This document shows, one piece after another, positions 24,051 through 35,104 of a DNA stretch of 64,000 bases. Within the stretch, counting starts at the first letter, position 1, and the number at the start of each line of letters is the position of its first letter. The notes under the pieces were generated by a model. The model had not been told where the DNA came from. It saw only the letters and a list, made by a program, of their open reading frames with translations, and did no database searches. Source of the DNA: Argyresthia goedartella. Its lineage: Eukaryota; Arthropoda; Insecta; Lepidoptera; Argyresthiidae. The stretch is taken from assembly GCA_949825045.1 (NCBI GenBank), contig OX463822.1, positions 1,121,001 to 1,185,000 on the forward strand. The letters run 5' to 3'. A program made the translations under genes and the position numbers.

Positions 24051-25607
24051 AAAATCAAAATCAGCGAACGTGACATACTCAATAAATGCAGAACCCTTGA
24101 TGTGTTTAAAGGCGCAGGACCCGATGACATTCCCGCAGTGTTTGTTAAACTCTGTGCACCAGGCCTGTGCTTCCCACTCTCTGTAATATTTAATCATTCC
24201 TTGAAGGAGGGTTGCTTTCCCAACGAATGGAAAAAAAGTAGAATAGTTCCTGTCTACAAAAAGGGTGATGAAAGTGACATTAAAAACTACCGCCCCATTT
24301 CCATCCTATCGTGCTTCTCAAAACTCTTTGAATCCTTAATCTGCCCACTTCTCACACATCACTTCGACAAGTTTATCTCACCTGAACAGCACGGCTTCAA
24401 GCGCGGACGGTCGGTAGAAACAAATCTGGTCTCATATGTCAATCACTTATCCCATGAGATGGACAAAGGTCACCAAGTGGACGCAGTGTATACCGACTTC
24501 AGCAGCGCTTTCGACAAGGTTAACCACTCGCTGCTCATAAGAAAGCTGGCAGCACTTGGTGTTCACGGGTCACTGCTGGACTGGTTTGGGTCGTATCTGT
24601 CACAGAGACCTCAGACAGTGACGGTGAGTGGACACGAGTCGCAGCTATACCACGCGAAGTCGGGAGTCCCACAGGGCTCTCATCTTGGTCCCGTACTTTT
24701 TCTGATTTTCATCAATGACTTGACGTCCCGTATCGCACACTGTAAATATTCCTTGTTTGCGGACGATCTAAAACTGTACAAGGCCATTGTGTCGGAGGCT
24801 GACGTGGAATTGTTGCAAAAGGACCTAAACGAGATAGCGATCTGGTGTCGTGATAATGGTATGGTTCTCAACGCAACAAAATGCTATCACATCACTTTCA
24901 CCAACAAGAAAATGCCAATAGCTTCCTCGTACACTCTCAACGACATCGTACTTCAAACCGTGAAAGAAATGCGTGACCTCGGTGTTCTTATGGATTCTAA
25001 CCTCAAATTTGCATCGCACATCAGCACCGCCGTGCGAAAAGCCGCGAAAATGCTAGGCTTCATAAAGCGCAATTCCAAAGGTTTCCGTTTCGCCTCCACC
25101 AAGATCCTCCTATACAATGCTCTGGTTCGAAGCCACCTCGAGCACGCTTCCGTTGTCTGGAATCCCGTGTACGCGGTCCACTCTGATAGAATAGAACGTA
25201 TCCAGCACGCATTTACCAAACACCTAGCGTACCGCCAATCGGGAATCTCACACAGGGAAACCTACGAACGACGATTAGACCACTTCGGCATGGACACTTT
25301 GAACTTCCGACGAAACCTACAGGACCTTCTATTTCTGCATAAGGTCTGTAATAATCAATTAGATGTCAGCAACATCCTGAGCCAGATTGGACTGACAGTC
25401 CCCTATAACTATCCACGCAAACGTATCTCCAACACCTTCCATACGCCTCTATACAGGACAAATATTTACAAGCACTCGCCGATACCCAGAATGTGTGACA
25501 AATATAACAACACCTGTAGTGAAACCGACATAGACATATTTCGTGATCGCTTGCCTGTCTTCAGGAATAAAATCCTGAAAGAGCAAACTAACTTGCACCT
25601 AAAATGA
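24051..25607 (+). pseudogene. Outer LINE ORF2, part 2: reverse transcriptase
   Basis: The reading frame resumes at 24051 (KIKISERDIL) in the same phase as it left off at 20330. The reverse transcriptase motifs are intact: GPDDIP, WKKSRIVPVYKKGDESD, NYRPISILSC, EQHGFKRGRS, TDFSSAFDKV, GVPQGSHLGPVLFLIFINDL and the catalytic FADD. A C-terminal thumb/connection region runs to the stop at 25605-25607. About 518 residues are open with no break in this part, so only the stops in part 1 and the nested insertion disable it. The 3' UTR and AATAAT-type tail follow directly. Confidence 0.88.
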
Positions 25608-25884
25608 TCTTTTTAATTCCTAAATATTATTATTAATATTATAAGGCTACATTAATTCCAAATTCTAATTAATTGTTATTTATTATTGTAATACTTACAT
25701 TCTAAGTTAAATTACCTATTTACAAAATAAAATGTTAAATTTTAGTACTTAAATGGTGAATGCTGTGCACATCTATAATAGGCACTCATATAAGAACAAT
25801 ACCGCCATATTTCTATTGTCTAATTTTATATATGTGTGCTGTTGATGTGCCTAATTAAATAAATAATAATAAAATAAATAATAA

Positions 25885-26272
25885 TAAATCGCGCACCAAG
25901 GGTTCCGTACCACCGTTCAATGGAAGCGATGGTGTGGAGTGAATAGTTTGGATTTTACACAGCAAAATATTGTTTACAAAGTTATTGGTGCGGTTACTTT
26001 CACACTCCATGTACGTAACCAGGTGCATCCATAAGTTTGTATGTGGTATTGAAAGAATTGTTGTATGGGAGCCCCCTTAAATATTTATTTTATCCTGTTT
26101 TTTAGTATTTGTTGTTATAGCGGCAACATAAATACATCATCTGTGAAAATTTCAACTGTCTAACTATCACGGTTCGTGAGATACAGCCTGGTGACAGACG
26201 GACGGACGGACAGCGGAGTCTCAGTAATAGGGTCCCGTTTGGAACCCTTCGGGTACGGAACCCTAAAAAACA
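25885..26272 (+). repeat. Dispersed repeat, right part of the copy split by the outer LINE
   Basis: It runs from TAAATCGCGCACCAAGGG through ACAGCCTGGTGACAGACGG to GGGTACGGAACCCT. The end is complementary to its own beginning (GGGTTCCGTACC), giving terminal inverted symmetry. No ORF with a motif. Near-identical relatives are at 35978-36380 (+) and 57283-57690 (-). Confidence 0.75.
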
Positions 26273-26289
26273 AAATAAAATTAATATCA

Positions 26290-26500
26290 AGGGGGCTCCC
26301 ATGCAACAATTCTTTCAATACCGCATACAAACTTATGAATGCACCTGGTTACGTACATGGAGTGTGAAAGTAGCCGCCCCAATAACTTTGTAAACAACAT
26401 TTTGCTATATAAAATCCGAACTATTCACTCCATACCATCCCTACTATTGTACGGTGGTACGGAACCCTTCGTGCGCGATTCCGACTCTCACTTGGCCGCA
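26290..26500 (-). repeat. Inverted partial copy of the same dispersed repeat
   Basis: GGGGGCTCCCATGCAACAAT through GTACGGTGGTACGGAACCCT is the reverse complement of roughly 25890-26085. With the copy just before it this forms a foldback of about 200-bp arms around a 200-bp spacer. Confidence 0.75.
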
Positions 26501-26859
26501 TTTTTATTTTGCGTTACAGAGGGCTAGTCCATCGCTGCAGCCACATAATCAAAAAATATTCACAAGGAGTGGCGCAGCATCTGAGCATGATGATGAAGGC
26601 ATTAACATTACAAAGATGTAAACCCAGTTCACGTACAGTATGAACTTATAGGACGGCTCCGTGACCACGAAATCTAATTGAATAGTAAGTAAATGCACGC
26701 GCGGCCAGGGAAGGAAGGAAGCCCCACAACAGTGCTGTACTTAATACTCACTTGAAGCACGCCAGTAAGTACATGTTACACGAACGCCGCGCCGCGCCGC
26801 GCCGGTGGAGATCTATGTGTAGTAAGTATTATAACTGGGCTGTGTTCAGGGTCAGTACA

Positions 26860-27392
26860 TATTGCTATTCATTCTTTCATGCGACTACCTCTTCAGATTT
26901 GAATCAAGTTAATGAATCATCATTCATCACGCTCAGCAGTTCACATCCGCACACTGCTGGGTATAGTACTAATTCTTTCAAGGGTCAGTGCATTCTCTAC
27001 TACAATAAGATACCTCTGGAGATTTTGAAATTGCCATTTGAGCAATTTAAAAAACATGTTAAAGCGGCTTTGTCGAAAAAGCGATATTACAATGTTCAAG
27101 ATTACTTAAATAACAGGACTGTATGGGGTTAATCTGGCTCAACACAGACCTTGCTGTTAATAATTTTGTAATTATTTATTCCTGCTTATTAATCATAACA
27201 ATTTAATTTTTTATATTTGTATTAGTTAAGCACAACCTATTTTTAAAAGAGATCTAAAAATCAATCTGTGGGAGTTTCTACGCCCTTCTTCTTCCACAGT
27301 GGTCCAATGTAGAGAAGAGGCAAAAAATGACGTTTGCTAAGTATATGTAAATATCTACAGTAATAAAGTACTTTGACTTTGACTTTGACTAC
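26860..27392 (+). mobile_element. LINE 3' end (family with TTTGAC tail)
   Basis: The final codons of a reverse-transcriptase ORF read GQCILYYNKIPLEILKLPFE and KKRYYNVQDYLNN, ending at TAA 27130-27132. A 3' UTR follows with GGTCCAATGTAGAGAAGAGG and then AATAAAGTACTTTGACTTTG as the tail. Other pieces of this family lie at 35100-35840 (minus), 53687-53771 and 54142-54417. Everything upstream of the C-terminus is missing. Confidence 0.8.
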
Positions 27393-29270
27393 TCGACTAC
27401 AGCGAAAACCTGAGCGGCCCCGTGCCAACCGCAATCAGTGACTTGACAGTATTGTGCGGACCACGATAGTTCAACACTCCCGGGCCCCGGGCCTCGAGGC
27501 GCGCAAGGAACTCGAAGCCCTTTTTCATGTAACAATTGCTTAGCCCAAGGCCGCGCATTAATTATGAGCTCCTTTTGGTCGCAAACTAAAAAACTTACCG
27601 TTAGGATTACTTCGTTCTATTATAATAAGAAGAACCATTTTTAGAAATGTGTGTTCTAATCTAAGATTTTTCTATGATGTAAAACCTCATTCCATAATCT
27701 ATTACCCCGTGACGTGATACAGACAGTCTTCCGCAAAAAAATCTAGCGAATCTACACCTTTTACACTTTGCGCCTTACTTCATTTAACTTAAGGACTACA
27801 ACCGTGCAGTTGCATTGGTAAGCTATATAAGAGCAAAAATATCGTGCTAAACTTAGCTGTCCTTGGCGTGACAGAGCCAATAAGGGATGTAACATCAACA
27901 GAATCGCATTGGGGTCAACATTTCGCCTTAATTCTGAGCAATAAGATCGACTTTCAACGGGATGCCTTGGTGGGATGAGTCTTGCCTGGTGCGGAAGCGG
28001 TACGAAGGAAAGATTCAAGGTTAGCAGTAACCTGGTTTTATATAAACAGGGTTTTAAACTAACACAAGTTGTAGTCATTTTGCAATAATTTGTGAAATCT
28101 TTATTGTAGAAATCGATGATAAATCCTCGTTGTGAAGGGTGTAATAAGTAACCACTGGGTTTTTCATAGGATTTAATTTCATTAGCTTTAATCCTTCAGA
28201 GTTTCAGGTAATTTCGTAATTTTCTGAAGTACGAATCAATTCCGACCCAAAAGTTTCGGTTTCAGTCCGGTAGGTAATCAAAATGTTTTAAAATTATGCA
28301 AATCTATAAAATACTCATATTCTGATCTGTCAATTGAAAGAGCAAAGGAGAATAGTTTTTAGTTTGCATTGTGTGTTTCAATTTAATTTCATCAGCAGTC
28401 TGGAGCAGTCTGCTGATGAAATTAGCTGGAGCGCTAGGTGGTGGCAGTGCATTATACTCAAGTGAAAAATGGATCGTCGTCAGAAGCTACAGTCCCTTCA
28501 CTTCAATGCCTGTTGGGACCTGGGCAGTGACAAGTTCTACCCAGCTCACTGAGCTAGAAAACTGCTCGAAGGATACCGTAATGTAATATGATAATCCAGT
28601 CCGACGAGTCACTTTTTGTCGTCTGCAGACTATGAACCTTGCAAGATTAGCCATATGAGTTAGAAGAGTTTAATCATTAAAATAGTGTGTATCTAGATAC
28701 ATAGGTAGACATACAGATATACACTTGAAATAATGTAGAAGTTAGATAGGGCAGAGGGTGCTGTTTTCATGCTGTTTAAAAATCGTTCGGGAAGACTGGG
28801 TTTATACCTAGATCAAATCAACTTTCGAGGGTACATACATTCAAATCGAACCCTGGATAAGAATGCCCCCCCTCCACCATATCCGCGCCTGTCTTCCTAT
28901 TCTTGGATACGTCAAATGCATTGCCGATATCTTTCTAAAAATAAATCACTCAGTATTCCTAGCATCACTTAAAAGCCTCCAGCATAATTCAAAATGCAGC
29001 AATTTGATAAAACTACCAGAAATATATTATTATTATTACATCCTTTACTGCATAAAACAACAGTAAAAACAATTAATGCAGTGGGAAAGATTCACAAAGG
29101 CGGGCTTTTTCCTAAAAGAAATCTCTTCCAGCCAACCCAGTAAGTATGTGCAGTGAAACAATGCGGTTTCAGCTAAAAACAAAATATTTATGCAAACAAG
29201 AAAACAGCAACTAAATTTAAAAATAGAATACATTACACATAAACACAAATATTACAAAAATAATTTATAC
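27393..29270. other. Stretch without a recognisable gene
   Basis: Several open frames of 65-105 codons occur (for example 27761-28078 minus and 28371-28586 plus), but none has a motif or partner that I can name. A remnant of the LINE 3' module (AAAGGCGGGCTTTTTCCTAA, AAGAAATCTCTTCCAGC) lies on the minus strand at about 29085-29135. The rest is AT-rich without visible repeats. Confidence 0.4.
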
Positions 29271-29276
29271 CATATA

Positions 29277-29603
29277 CAGGGTGTCTCATTTAAATCGGTC
29301 AGTATGGGAAAGTCTGAAACTATAACACATACGAAAATCTGTTCGTAGGAACCATGTCATCGATTTTAATAAGAAGAAAAACTGCATTCATACATTTGAA
29401 AAAAAAATCTGTACTCGGCTCGGGAATCGAACCCGGTGGTTTTGAAAAAAAAATCTTAAGACTATTTCTGTTTAGATATCGATTGTGTAGGTCTTAAGCA
29501 GTAAATAGGTCTATGAAACATGATGTCTAAAATGAATAAAATGAATAAATTGTCTTATAGTTTCAGACTTTCCCATACTGACCGATTTAAATGAGACACC
29601 CTG
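29277..29603. mobile_element. MITE with long TIRs flanked by TATA
   Basis: CAGGGTGTCTCATTTAAATC at the left pairs with GATTTAAATGAGACACCCTG at the right, and the match continues to about 48 bp per arm (through GGGAAAGTCTGAAACTATA). TATA flanks both ends, as for a TA- or TATA-targeting DNA transposon such as the Tc1/mariner group. The interior includes GGGAATCGAACCCGG, a B-box-like stretch. Confidence 0.78.
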
Positions 29604-29607
29604 TATA

Positions 29608-29952
29608 TCATTATGAAGATAATTATACTACATAAACACAACACAAAAAACAAATATAATTAGGACCCAAAATAATAGGAATAAAGTTAACAGAAATGTC
29701 TGTTATACCGATATAAGCTTGTAATGTGAATTTTCGTGTGGATTTAATATACAGGAGGGCACATTTCGTAGAGTACGACATAAAAATTCAAGGCTCCAAT
29801 TGCACGATCGTCTGACAGAGCCATGTGCAGCCAGACTCAATCAATTCCCATTCACTCTTCATGCGGCGACAACTCACTTCCGTCCCCCAACCTCATACAT
29901 AATACTCACAGACCGGTGACGATAGTGGCAAGGCTTCTTTTCCTTCAGCATT
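29608..29952 (+). repeat. Left arm of a large inverted repeat
   Basis: Two parts are inverted copies of sequence at 31671-31852 and 32288-32390: 29608-29710 (TCATTATGAAGATAATTATA through ATGTCTGTTATACC) and about 29774-29952 (ACGACATAAAAATTCAAGGC to CCTTCAGCATTAA). Between them the left arm has about 65 bp and the right arm about 430 bp of unrelated sequence. Confidence 0.75.
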
Positions 29953-31670
29953 AAGTGTCATTTACTCAGTGTCGTTTACTGTATCTAACGGGTTGCTGTC
30001 TAACACTAAACTGGTCTTAACTTCCTGACATTTGGAAGTGAGAATTTGATACTCGGTTTTACCAGCGTTTAACAAATTATTATTAACCGTTCAACGGTCC
30101 AGTCGCCTAACTCAAAATCACACTATAGCGAGCGAGTTAGCGCTTATATATTGCCTTTATATAGTTCATTTTGATGACTTACCAGCCATTATGACAAGGT
30201 TCATAATGACAAATTTCCAACTCGGCAACTTCCCAATTCGACGACTACTCATTTAGGCCACTTCCCATTTGACGACTTCCAATTTCGACAACATCACATA
30301 GATCTAAAGAATATATATTGACTAAACTCGAGTCAACTTTGACATCCGAAAGTTTGTACAAAATGACAAAGTTTACCCGAGATCTGTGGCACCCTAATGC
30401 ACTCTGAGACAAAGACATAACATTAATCAATGAGTGTAAAATTTAAGTGACAGACACTGCAATGCGAAGGTTTTTATTTGGAGCGCACGCGGGCTGATCG
30501 CGGGTGTACCTATCCCGCGTAATAGAACAGTTACCCCGAGAAATGTTCTCCGAGAAAATTTCCTCGTCCAATTGAAGGGCCCTCGGGACGGAAAGTCGGG
30601 GAAAGCTTTCAGGGAGCAAATAAAGGGAATAGCTGGGAATAGACCCGGGGAATATTCCGAAGGAAACTGGTAGTTGAGACGGAGTTATTATATTCAATTT
30701 GAGAATTTCGTGACGCAGCGTGGGATGGGTCGGGGAGGCTGTTTGATGTTTGGTTGCCGCAAAAATGATGTCACTTGATATATCTTCATAGCAGTTAGGT
30801 ACCTATCCTATTTACAGGCGAAGAAGAGTTTGAGTTCTGATATTGTCTCTTTATGCCATTTACTAATAGGATAGGTACTTAGGACCTGTTTCAAGAAGTC
30901 CCAATAAGCTCTATTTGACTGATTCATCTGACATTTTACATACAATTTTTTATGAATAAAAAAACTTTTCAAAGGGGCTTAGTCGAAGTAATAAAAGGAG
31001 AAATGAAGCTAACTGTTTCTAGAATTTCAGTGCAGTAATTCTCCTCTTAGTTTTCTCTGAAATGCGTTTCACAATTCAATATAAAATAAAAGAATCGTTA
31101 TCAAAGTAACTTTGATGAAACATGACACTTCGCGGAGTGTCTCATCTCCAAAGCAACGCAAATAGGCTCTTAAAATTCAAAGCATCCTCACAGAGCGGCA
31201 CAACAACACTCGAGCTACATGTAGCTAATGCGATACGACAGACATAAACCAGGTCAGGCGAGCCAAAACGTCCCTTGGCACTTTTTTAAATTTGTGCCAG
31301 CTTCCTGCTGCCTATTTCTCAAACTAAGTATATTTTTGCAAGTTGTTGGTTAGAAGAAAGTGCATGGGATTCTAACCGATATAGTGAGTGCTCACTAGTA
31401 AAATAGTAGCTGGTTCATTTAAGAAAATAGACCGGGGCGGGCGGCACTGTGCGGGGTGAAAGGGGGGATGTTGATTTTATTACTTCCTTCCTCCCCCGCA
31501 GACCGCATGCGCGCTGCTACCCCTCTCTGCCTCTATTTACACTACCATCTTCAGTAATACCGCCACATTCTCTGGATATGACGAAGGTTCGGGCTGCAAA
31601 ACAGAGATAGGTATATATTCGTCTATAGCGCCGTCTCGTTTTCGCAGCGCGAACCTTTGTCATACCCCGA
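29953..31670. other. Spacer of the large inverted repeat
   Basis: About 1.7 kb of single-copy-looking sequence lies between the arms. Short minus-strand frames at 30443-30697 and 31517-31699 have no recognisable motif. Near the right end is a hairpin element (31577-31664). I cannot tell whether this is host DNA or the body of a foldback element. Confidence 0.5.
31577..31664. mobile_element. Small hairpin MITE
   Basis: TATGACGAAGGTTCGGGCTG with following CAAAAC pairs, with a few mismatches, with GTTTTCGCAGCGCGAACCTTTGTCATA split over 31638-31664. The element is about 88 bp with no coding capacity. Confidence 0.55.
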
Positions 31671-32390
31671 TTAATGCTGAAGGAAAAGAAACCTTGCAAC
31701 TATCATCACCGGTCTGTGAGTATTATGTATGAGGTTGGGGGACGGAAGTGAGTTGTCGCCGCATGAAGAGTGAATGGGAATTGATTGGGTCTGGCTGCAC
31801 ATGGCTCTGTCAGACGATCGTGCAATTGGAGCCTTGAATTTTTATGTCGTATACAAGACGGGCAATTTCGAAAGATCAGTAGAAGTCAGTGGGAAACCAC
31901 AAGAGATAGATTATTTTTGTTGTTAGGAACCATAAAACTGCTTCATAGCGTTTTTTTTTACTGATTCAATTAAAACGGCAGATTTTCAAATAAAAAATCA
32001 ACATATATTTTTACATCATTCGATAGTGTTGTTTCTGGGAAGAAATGTCATCAGGCAAAACAGTGGAAAGTTTTGAATGAGTTTTTTTTTGTTATTGAAC
32101 ACTTTGCCATACGATATTGCTTCCCAGAAACAACGATATCAGCTGTGAAACAAAAAAGAGGGATCTTCTTTTTCTTCAAAATATGCAGGTTCAATTCTCG
32201 GCTGAGAAAATAGCTTTTTTTTAAATAATGACGCAGTTTCATCTTTCATCTATCCAAAGAACAAATGCTTCTATCTCTCATAGTTTCGGTATAGCAGACA
32301 TTTCTGTTAACTTTATTCCTATTATTTTGGGTCCTAATTATATTTGTTTTTTGTGTTGTGTTTATGTAGTATAATTATCTTCATAATGAT
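31671..32390 (-). repeat. Right arm of the large inverted repeat
   Basis: Segments 31671-31852 and 32288-32390 are reverse complements of the left arm with few mismatches. The intervening 31853-32287 is extra. It contains its own inverted motif (GTTGTTTCTGGGAAG near 32028 and CTTCCCAGAAACAAC near 32122), so it may be an inserted MITE. Confidence 0.7.
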
Positions 32391-32393
32391 ATA

Positions 32394-32664
32394 CAGGCTG
32401 TCTCATTTAAAGCGGTCAGTATGGGAAAGTCTGAAACTATAACACATACGAAAATCTGTTCGTAGGAACCATGTCATCGATTACAATAAGAAGAAAAACT
32501 GCATTCATACATTTGAAAAAAAAAATCTGTACTCGGCTCGGGAATCGAACCCGGTGGTTTTGAAAAAAAAAACTTAGACTATTTCTATTTAGATATCGAT
32601 TGTGTAGGTCTTAAGCAGAAAATGGCTCTACGAAACATGATGTCTAAAATGAATAAAATGCATT
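32394..32664. mobile_element. MITE copy beside the right arm, truncated
   Basis: It has nearly the same sequence and the same orientation as 29277-29603, starting CAGGCTGTCTCATTTAAAGC. It ends after GTCTAAAATGAATAAAATG without the right terminal repeat. It touches the right arm at the same base where the other copy touches the left arm. Confidence 0.7.
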
Positions 32665-32839
32665 GTTTTCACATACTTTAATTTATTTAATTTTAATTCG
32701 GTTTCATAGCTAGTTTTGTACACTTCATCCTTAACGTATAAGACTTATATCAGTTTTGAATCCCAAAAACCAAATGAAGGTGATTTTAGTAGCTTTAAAA
32801 CCATTGATAGCCGCCACAATGTGCGAACTAGAAATAAAC

Positions 32840-32955
32840 ATAATGATACACACACATTGATCTAGCCCCAAACTAGGATTCCCTGTATCTTGGGTACTAG
32901 ACAACGATACACATACTTGTATAAATAAATATTATACTTAGATAGATAAACAACC
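32840..32955 (-). repeat. SINE body fragment (no tRNA head)
   Basis: ATCTAGCCCCAAACTAGGAT and CCCTGTATCTTGGGTACTAG parallel the minus-strand SINE body at 49965-50060 and 60740-60835 (CTGGCCCCACACTAGGAT; AACAGCGACRTCACACACAT). The tRNA-derived head is missing here. Confidence 0.45.
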
Positions 32956-32974
32956 ATAAACTTTCTTTATTTCC

Positions 32975-33810
32975 AATGTTCAGACGCACAAAAGATAGGA
33001 GTTCTTTTATGGGACATTGTATACGCTTCTACAATAAAATTCCGCAAGAAATGCAAAACTTAACTGAAGCTTGATTTAAAAATAGTAGTTTATGTGACTG
33101 CTACATAATGGTGGGCATTAATACTCGAGAGTGGGTTTATGAAAAGAGCCGAAGGCGAGTTTCATAATAATATCACTCGAGAGTTTTAATCCCTAATTAT
33201 GTACAGTTACATACACTAGTTTATCTACACAAATATCATAAGCTCTCTTTGATGTGTTCAGGAACCGCATGTTTGACCGGCATTGTTTCTCTGCAGTTGT
33301 TTAGCTTGTTCTGAAGTACCAACTTCACGCAGGCGGGCGTCGGCGTTCGAAATTTGAATCTCAGTACCAACTTCACAGACAAACTAGAGACGGCACGCAG
33401 GCGGGCGTCGGCGTTCGAAATTTGAATGTCATAATATGTAGAAAAATTACACATTATGGTCATAATGTGTAATTTTACAGATAAGAAATGAGTTTTTACC
33501 ACGTAGTTTAACATTATGCTGATCGTAACGTGCGGTTTTTGTACGCAGTAAAGAGGGTTTATGATACGTGTGTAGATAAATGTATAAAGCACACTTTGTG
33601 CACAAAGGCCTACTACAAAATTAATGACTTTTTACAAGACACCGACATCTGGCATTAAACCAGTTCATTGCACCCTATATATTATGTACTATGTAATAAT
33701 TAGGCACCTACTCAATGGTATATTATGCTTGCTTGATTATGTTATGACGTTCATTAAGTCTCAATTTTTGTGCTATTATGAATAAAAATCTTTGAACTGA
33801 ACTGAACTGA
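32975..33810 (+). mobile_element. LINE 3' end with AACTG tail, interrupted
   Basis: C-terminal reverse-transcriptase codons read GHCIRFYNKIPQEMQNLTEA before a stop. After an insertion (33088-33582) the frame KAYYKINDFLQDTDIWH with a stop completes the typical LINE C-terminus. The 3' UTR ends AATAAAAATCTTTGAACTGA, with a short (AACTG)n tail at about 33790-33815. Confidence 0.7.
33088..33582 (-). repeat. Dispersed repeat family C copy, inserted in LINE
   Basis: It contains the hairpin core ACTCGAGAGTGGGTTTATGA / TCATAATAATATCACTCGAG and the runs TGTTCAGGAACCGCATGTTT and GGCGTTCGAAATTTGAAT. The same parts occur inverted at 50270-50970. Internally GGCGGGCGTCGGCGTTCGAA is duplicated. It splits the LINE C-terminus between residues that normally adjoin. 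Confidence 0.6.
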
Positions 33811-33877
33811 ACTTTACCATTTTGATGGGTTATTTCATTCTGCGGAAGAAATACCCCATCAAAATCTATACACTTAT

Positions 33878-34021
33878 GGCCTTACTAATAAAAAAAGTTA
33901 TCCACGATTTAACTTATACAGTGTTTTTTCCATTTCATACGTCGAGTAAATGTCAAATGACAAAGCAAGACAAAAAATTGTATAAGTTAAACCGTGACTA
34001 ACTTCTTTTATTAGTAAGGCC
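33878..34021. mobile_element. MITE with 42-bp TIRs
   Basis: GGCCTTACTAATAAAAAAAG (left, 33878) and CTTTTATTAGTAAGGCC (right, ending 34021) begin arms of 42 bp that pair with few mismatches, reaching ACTTATAC / GTATAAGT. It is 144 bp long and non-coding. Just before it, 33820-33870 forms a smaller hairpin (ATTTTGATGGG / CCCATCAAAAT). The stretch 34022-34709 shows nothing nameable. Confidence 0.7.
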
Positions 34022-34709
34022 GCTAGTATATTCAATATATAAACTATGTGTGTTATTTAGTGATAGGTCGTTCGTTTGCACAAAGAAGGCTTTCGCCTTT
34101 ATATTGGAATTCCTCAGATCGCTTGATGTACAAAAGAATCTATAGGTATTTTATCTGTTTCCACAATAAATAGATCTATGTATGTTAACTATCCAAATAA
34201 ATATCTATAGACGGTAGCGATCCAACTAGTTATTTGTTATCATTCGTAGAGTTATGTGATTAATCAAGATATAGTAGATAGGTAAGTTAAGTAATTAATG
34301 GCATCATAAGTCCCCTGACGCAAAGTACTTAATTACTTACTTTAACGACTAATGTATTACACCATTTACCTATGTTTTGGGCCGAGCGACCAAACAAGAA
34401 TTAATTAAACATTATAACGAAATCACTTCTGTTCAAAAAGGTCAACAGGATTTCTTGAGGGTTTGTTGAATCGTTGCTCCTCTACAAAGTGTTGTTGAGA
34501 GTCCATTCCCCGAAAGGCTTCAAGTTAGTGATAGCGGGTCAGTATACGAGTGGATATAGATAATCTCTACCGGATCGTGATCGGTACGCAATCCGCCGCG
34601 TGCGCACCGTCGCGAGCTCAGCCTGTTACGACTTTTAAATACCATCGGAGCATTACCTCTTCCTGCAATGTCCAGTTCAAGTCTTTATTTTCTGTAAATA
34701 TAAACTTTG

Positions 34710-35104
34710 TGTATCGTAAGATGTCAAAACCGTTAGTTAATAAATTAAAGTTTTTTTTTCTCGTTAGTTTTTCAACCATCGACAGATAGTAAACTGTAGC
34801 GTACTGCTTACTATATGACGCGTTAGTTGATAAACAAACGGTTAAACCAGTTAAATAGTGAACTGGTTTAAACTTGAATTGCAAACGAAATACTTACCAG
34901 GGCAAACATTGCGGTAGCTTAGGTGAAACCTAGAGGGGGCGAGCGCAGCGAAGTCCCCCAATAATCTTCATATTAGGTTGACATGTAAGAACAAAAGAAA
35001 CGTAAATTCTAAACCCTATCGGTCTGGTTTACTTCTGTTGATAGTTGATTAACTAACGCGTTAGTTTATAAACTAACGGTTTTGACTATCTTAAGGTGAC
35101 ATAT
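34710..35104. mobile_element. MITE family B, copy 1
   Basis: The ends read GTCAAAACCGTTAGTTRATA and the inverse (AAACTAACGGTTTTGAC ... GGTGACATA). The core is a GGGGGCGAGCGCAGCGAAG stretch followed by TTAGGTTGACATGTAAGAAC. The same layout is found at 56384-56776 and 60100-60457. Confidence 0.7.

Larger units (their letters stand above)
17414..25884 (+). mobile_element. Outer non-LTR retrotransposon, full length, interrupted
   Basis: The element has a 5' UTR (17414-17886), ORF1 (17887-18945), ORF2 in two pieces (18966-20330 and 24051-25607), a 3' UTR and a tail of AATAAT/AAATAAT units. It is flanked by TAAATC on both sides inside a dispersed repeat whose two halves join cleanly, so both element ends are defined. 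A second LINE (20331-24050) sits within ORF2. Without that insert the element would be about 4.75 kb. ORF2 has an APE-type endonuclease followed by reverse transcriptase, which places it in the Jockey/CR1 group broadly; I cannot fix the clade. Confidence 0.88.

Noticed and set aside
28371..28586. Possible exon (71-codon frame with LAGALGGGSALYSSEKW)
   Set aside because: No splice-site pair, motif or neighbouring exon supports it on either strand.
29440..32600. A tRNA gene at GGGAATCGAACCCGG in the MITEs
   Set aside because: Only a B-box-like stretch is present and it lies inside a TIR element in both copies; no A box at the right distance.
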